64,000 nt of DNA from an uncultured Gammaproteobacteria bacterium (lineage in GTDB: Bacteria; Pseudomonadota; Gammaproteobacteria; UBA4575). The stretch is from the NCBI GenBank assembly GCA_951812785.1, contig OX638335.1:2094386-2158385 (forward strand), written 5' to 3'. Under the pieces are notes generated by a model. That model was not told the DNA's origin. It did no database searches and was given only the letters and a program-made list of their open reading frames with translations. This document shows positions 63,598 to 64,000 of this stretch, piece by piece (within the stretch, counting starts at the first letter, position 1; each line of letters begins with the position of its first letter). Both the position numbers and the translations under genes were made by a program.

Positions 63598-64000
63598 TAT
63601 TGACCCTCAAACCAACTTAATGTTGGGAATTATGAGTGAAATTTCGCAATACGATAATCAGTTGAGAACCGAAAGATTTAGATTGGGAAAACTTCAACGC
63701 ATTAGACAAGGGGGATGGATGGGTGGACCGCCACCGTATGGCTATTCACTTGATAATAGCAAATTGGTTACTAACGAAGAGGAACAAAAGTGGGTTAAAC
63801 ATATCTTTGAGAGTTACTAAGAATGGAGACTCAATTGATGAGATAAGAACACAACTTCTCAGAAATGGTGTTGTTACTAGACGTGGTAATCCAGTTTGGT
63901 CTCACGGGTCAATTGATAAACTTCTAACTAACACTCACTATGAAGGTTATTATATATACACAGATAAAAAGTCAGGTGACACTATTCGGATAGTATGCCC
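63598..64000 (+). pseudogene. large serine recombinase, 5'-truncated and frameshifted (3' end outside window)
   Basis: Directly after the IS3 right end the frame reads IDPQTNLMLGIMSEISQYDN and GKLQRIRQGGWMGGPPPYGY, the end of the resolvase domain and the start of the recombinase domain of large serine recombinases. An extra T near 63818 stops it at 63820. Skipping it gives ESYKNGDSIDEIRTQLLRNG, RGNPVWSHGSIDKLLTN and THYEGYYIY to the window edge. The catalytic N-terminus is missing, lost to the IS3 insertion or deletion. It is likely the former integrase of a mobile element. Confidence 0.8.

Noticed and set aside
62355..63605. Target-site duplication of the IS3 element
   Set aside because: No clean 3-4 bp repeat is adjacent to the inverted ends; the GGGTCA/TGACCC pair outside is inverted, not direct.

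Overview
This window is a 64 kb piece of a low-GC gammaproteobacterial chromosome spanning the replication-origin region. The evidence is the order gyrB-recF-dnaN-dnaA (minus strand) facing rpmH-rnpA-yidD-yidC-mnmE-mnmG-rsmG-parA-parB and the atpIBEFHAGDC-glmU-glmS cluster (plus strand). Def/fmt, topA/dprA, hemF/aroE and coaBC/dut/phosphomannomutase/argB/pyrE blocks of the usual gammaproteobacterial kind lie further left. The species cannot be named from sequence alone. The AT-rich composition, several broken envelope or secreted-protein genes and several decayed mobile elements would fit a host-associated or genome-eroding lineage, but that is inference.

Layout. 1-3734: an NtrY-like sensor kinase (cut by the window edge), a DUF4390 protein, fmt and def, all on the minus strand. 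3844-7470: a LysM lipoprotein gene that is frameshifted and split by a decayed IS1595-family element (about 4872-7284) carrying a cargo operon (an unknown two-part protein, a PIN-domain protein and a 49-residue acidic protein). 7528-14870: dprA, smg, topA, tsaC, hemF, hemB, aroE. 14867-23114: gamma-carbonic anhydrase, ubiA, comF, bioB, bioF, radC, coaBC, dut, phosphomannomutase. 23108-27015: a second IS1595-family element with an exact 8-bp target duplication and about 26-bp inverted ends. It carries a restriction-modification locus (fused nuclease-methylase plus specificity subunit) reduced to pseudogenes. 27021-34241: argB, a broken DUF4124 gene, pyrE, two exonuclease III-family genes, an AmpG-like permease, a broken DUF4197 gene, an L,D-transpeptidase and an orphan ParA ATPase. 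34397-48796: the origin region, with two parS-like sites inside recF and DnaA boxes between dnaA and dnaN. 48856-59311: the ATP synthase operon, a terminator, glmU and glmS. 59312-64000: an accessory island with a small recombinase-like protein, two GIY-YIG proteins, a serine resolvase with a candidate res site, an HNH-like endonuclease, an IS3-family element and a truncated, frameshifted large serine recombinase.

The core genes cover replication initiation, chromosome partition, RNA modification, energy conversion, peptidoglycan precursor supply (glmS, glmU) and cofactor synthesis (heme, biotin, ubiquinone, CoA), and they look intact. Damage is concentrated in mobile DNA and in three non-essential envelope or exported proteins. 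The most unusual features are the two IS1595-type elements with different cargo, one PIN-based and one restriction-modification; a perfect 16-bp hairpin that covers the dprA ribosome binding site; and a TGTCG repeat array next to the island resolvase. No tRNA, rRNA or CRISPR array was recognised.
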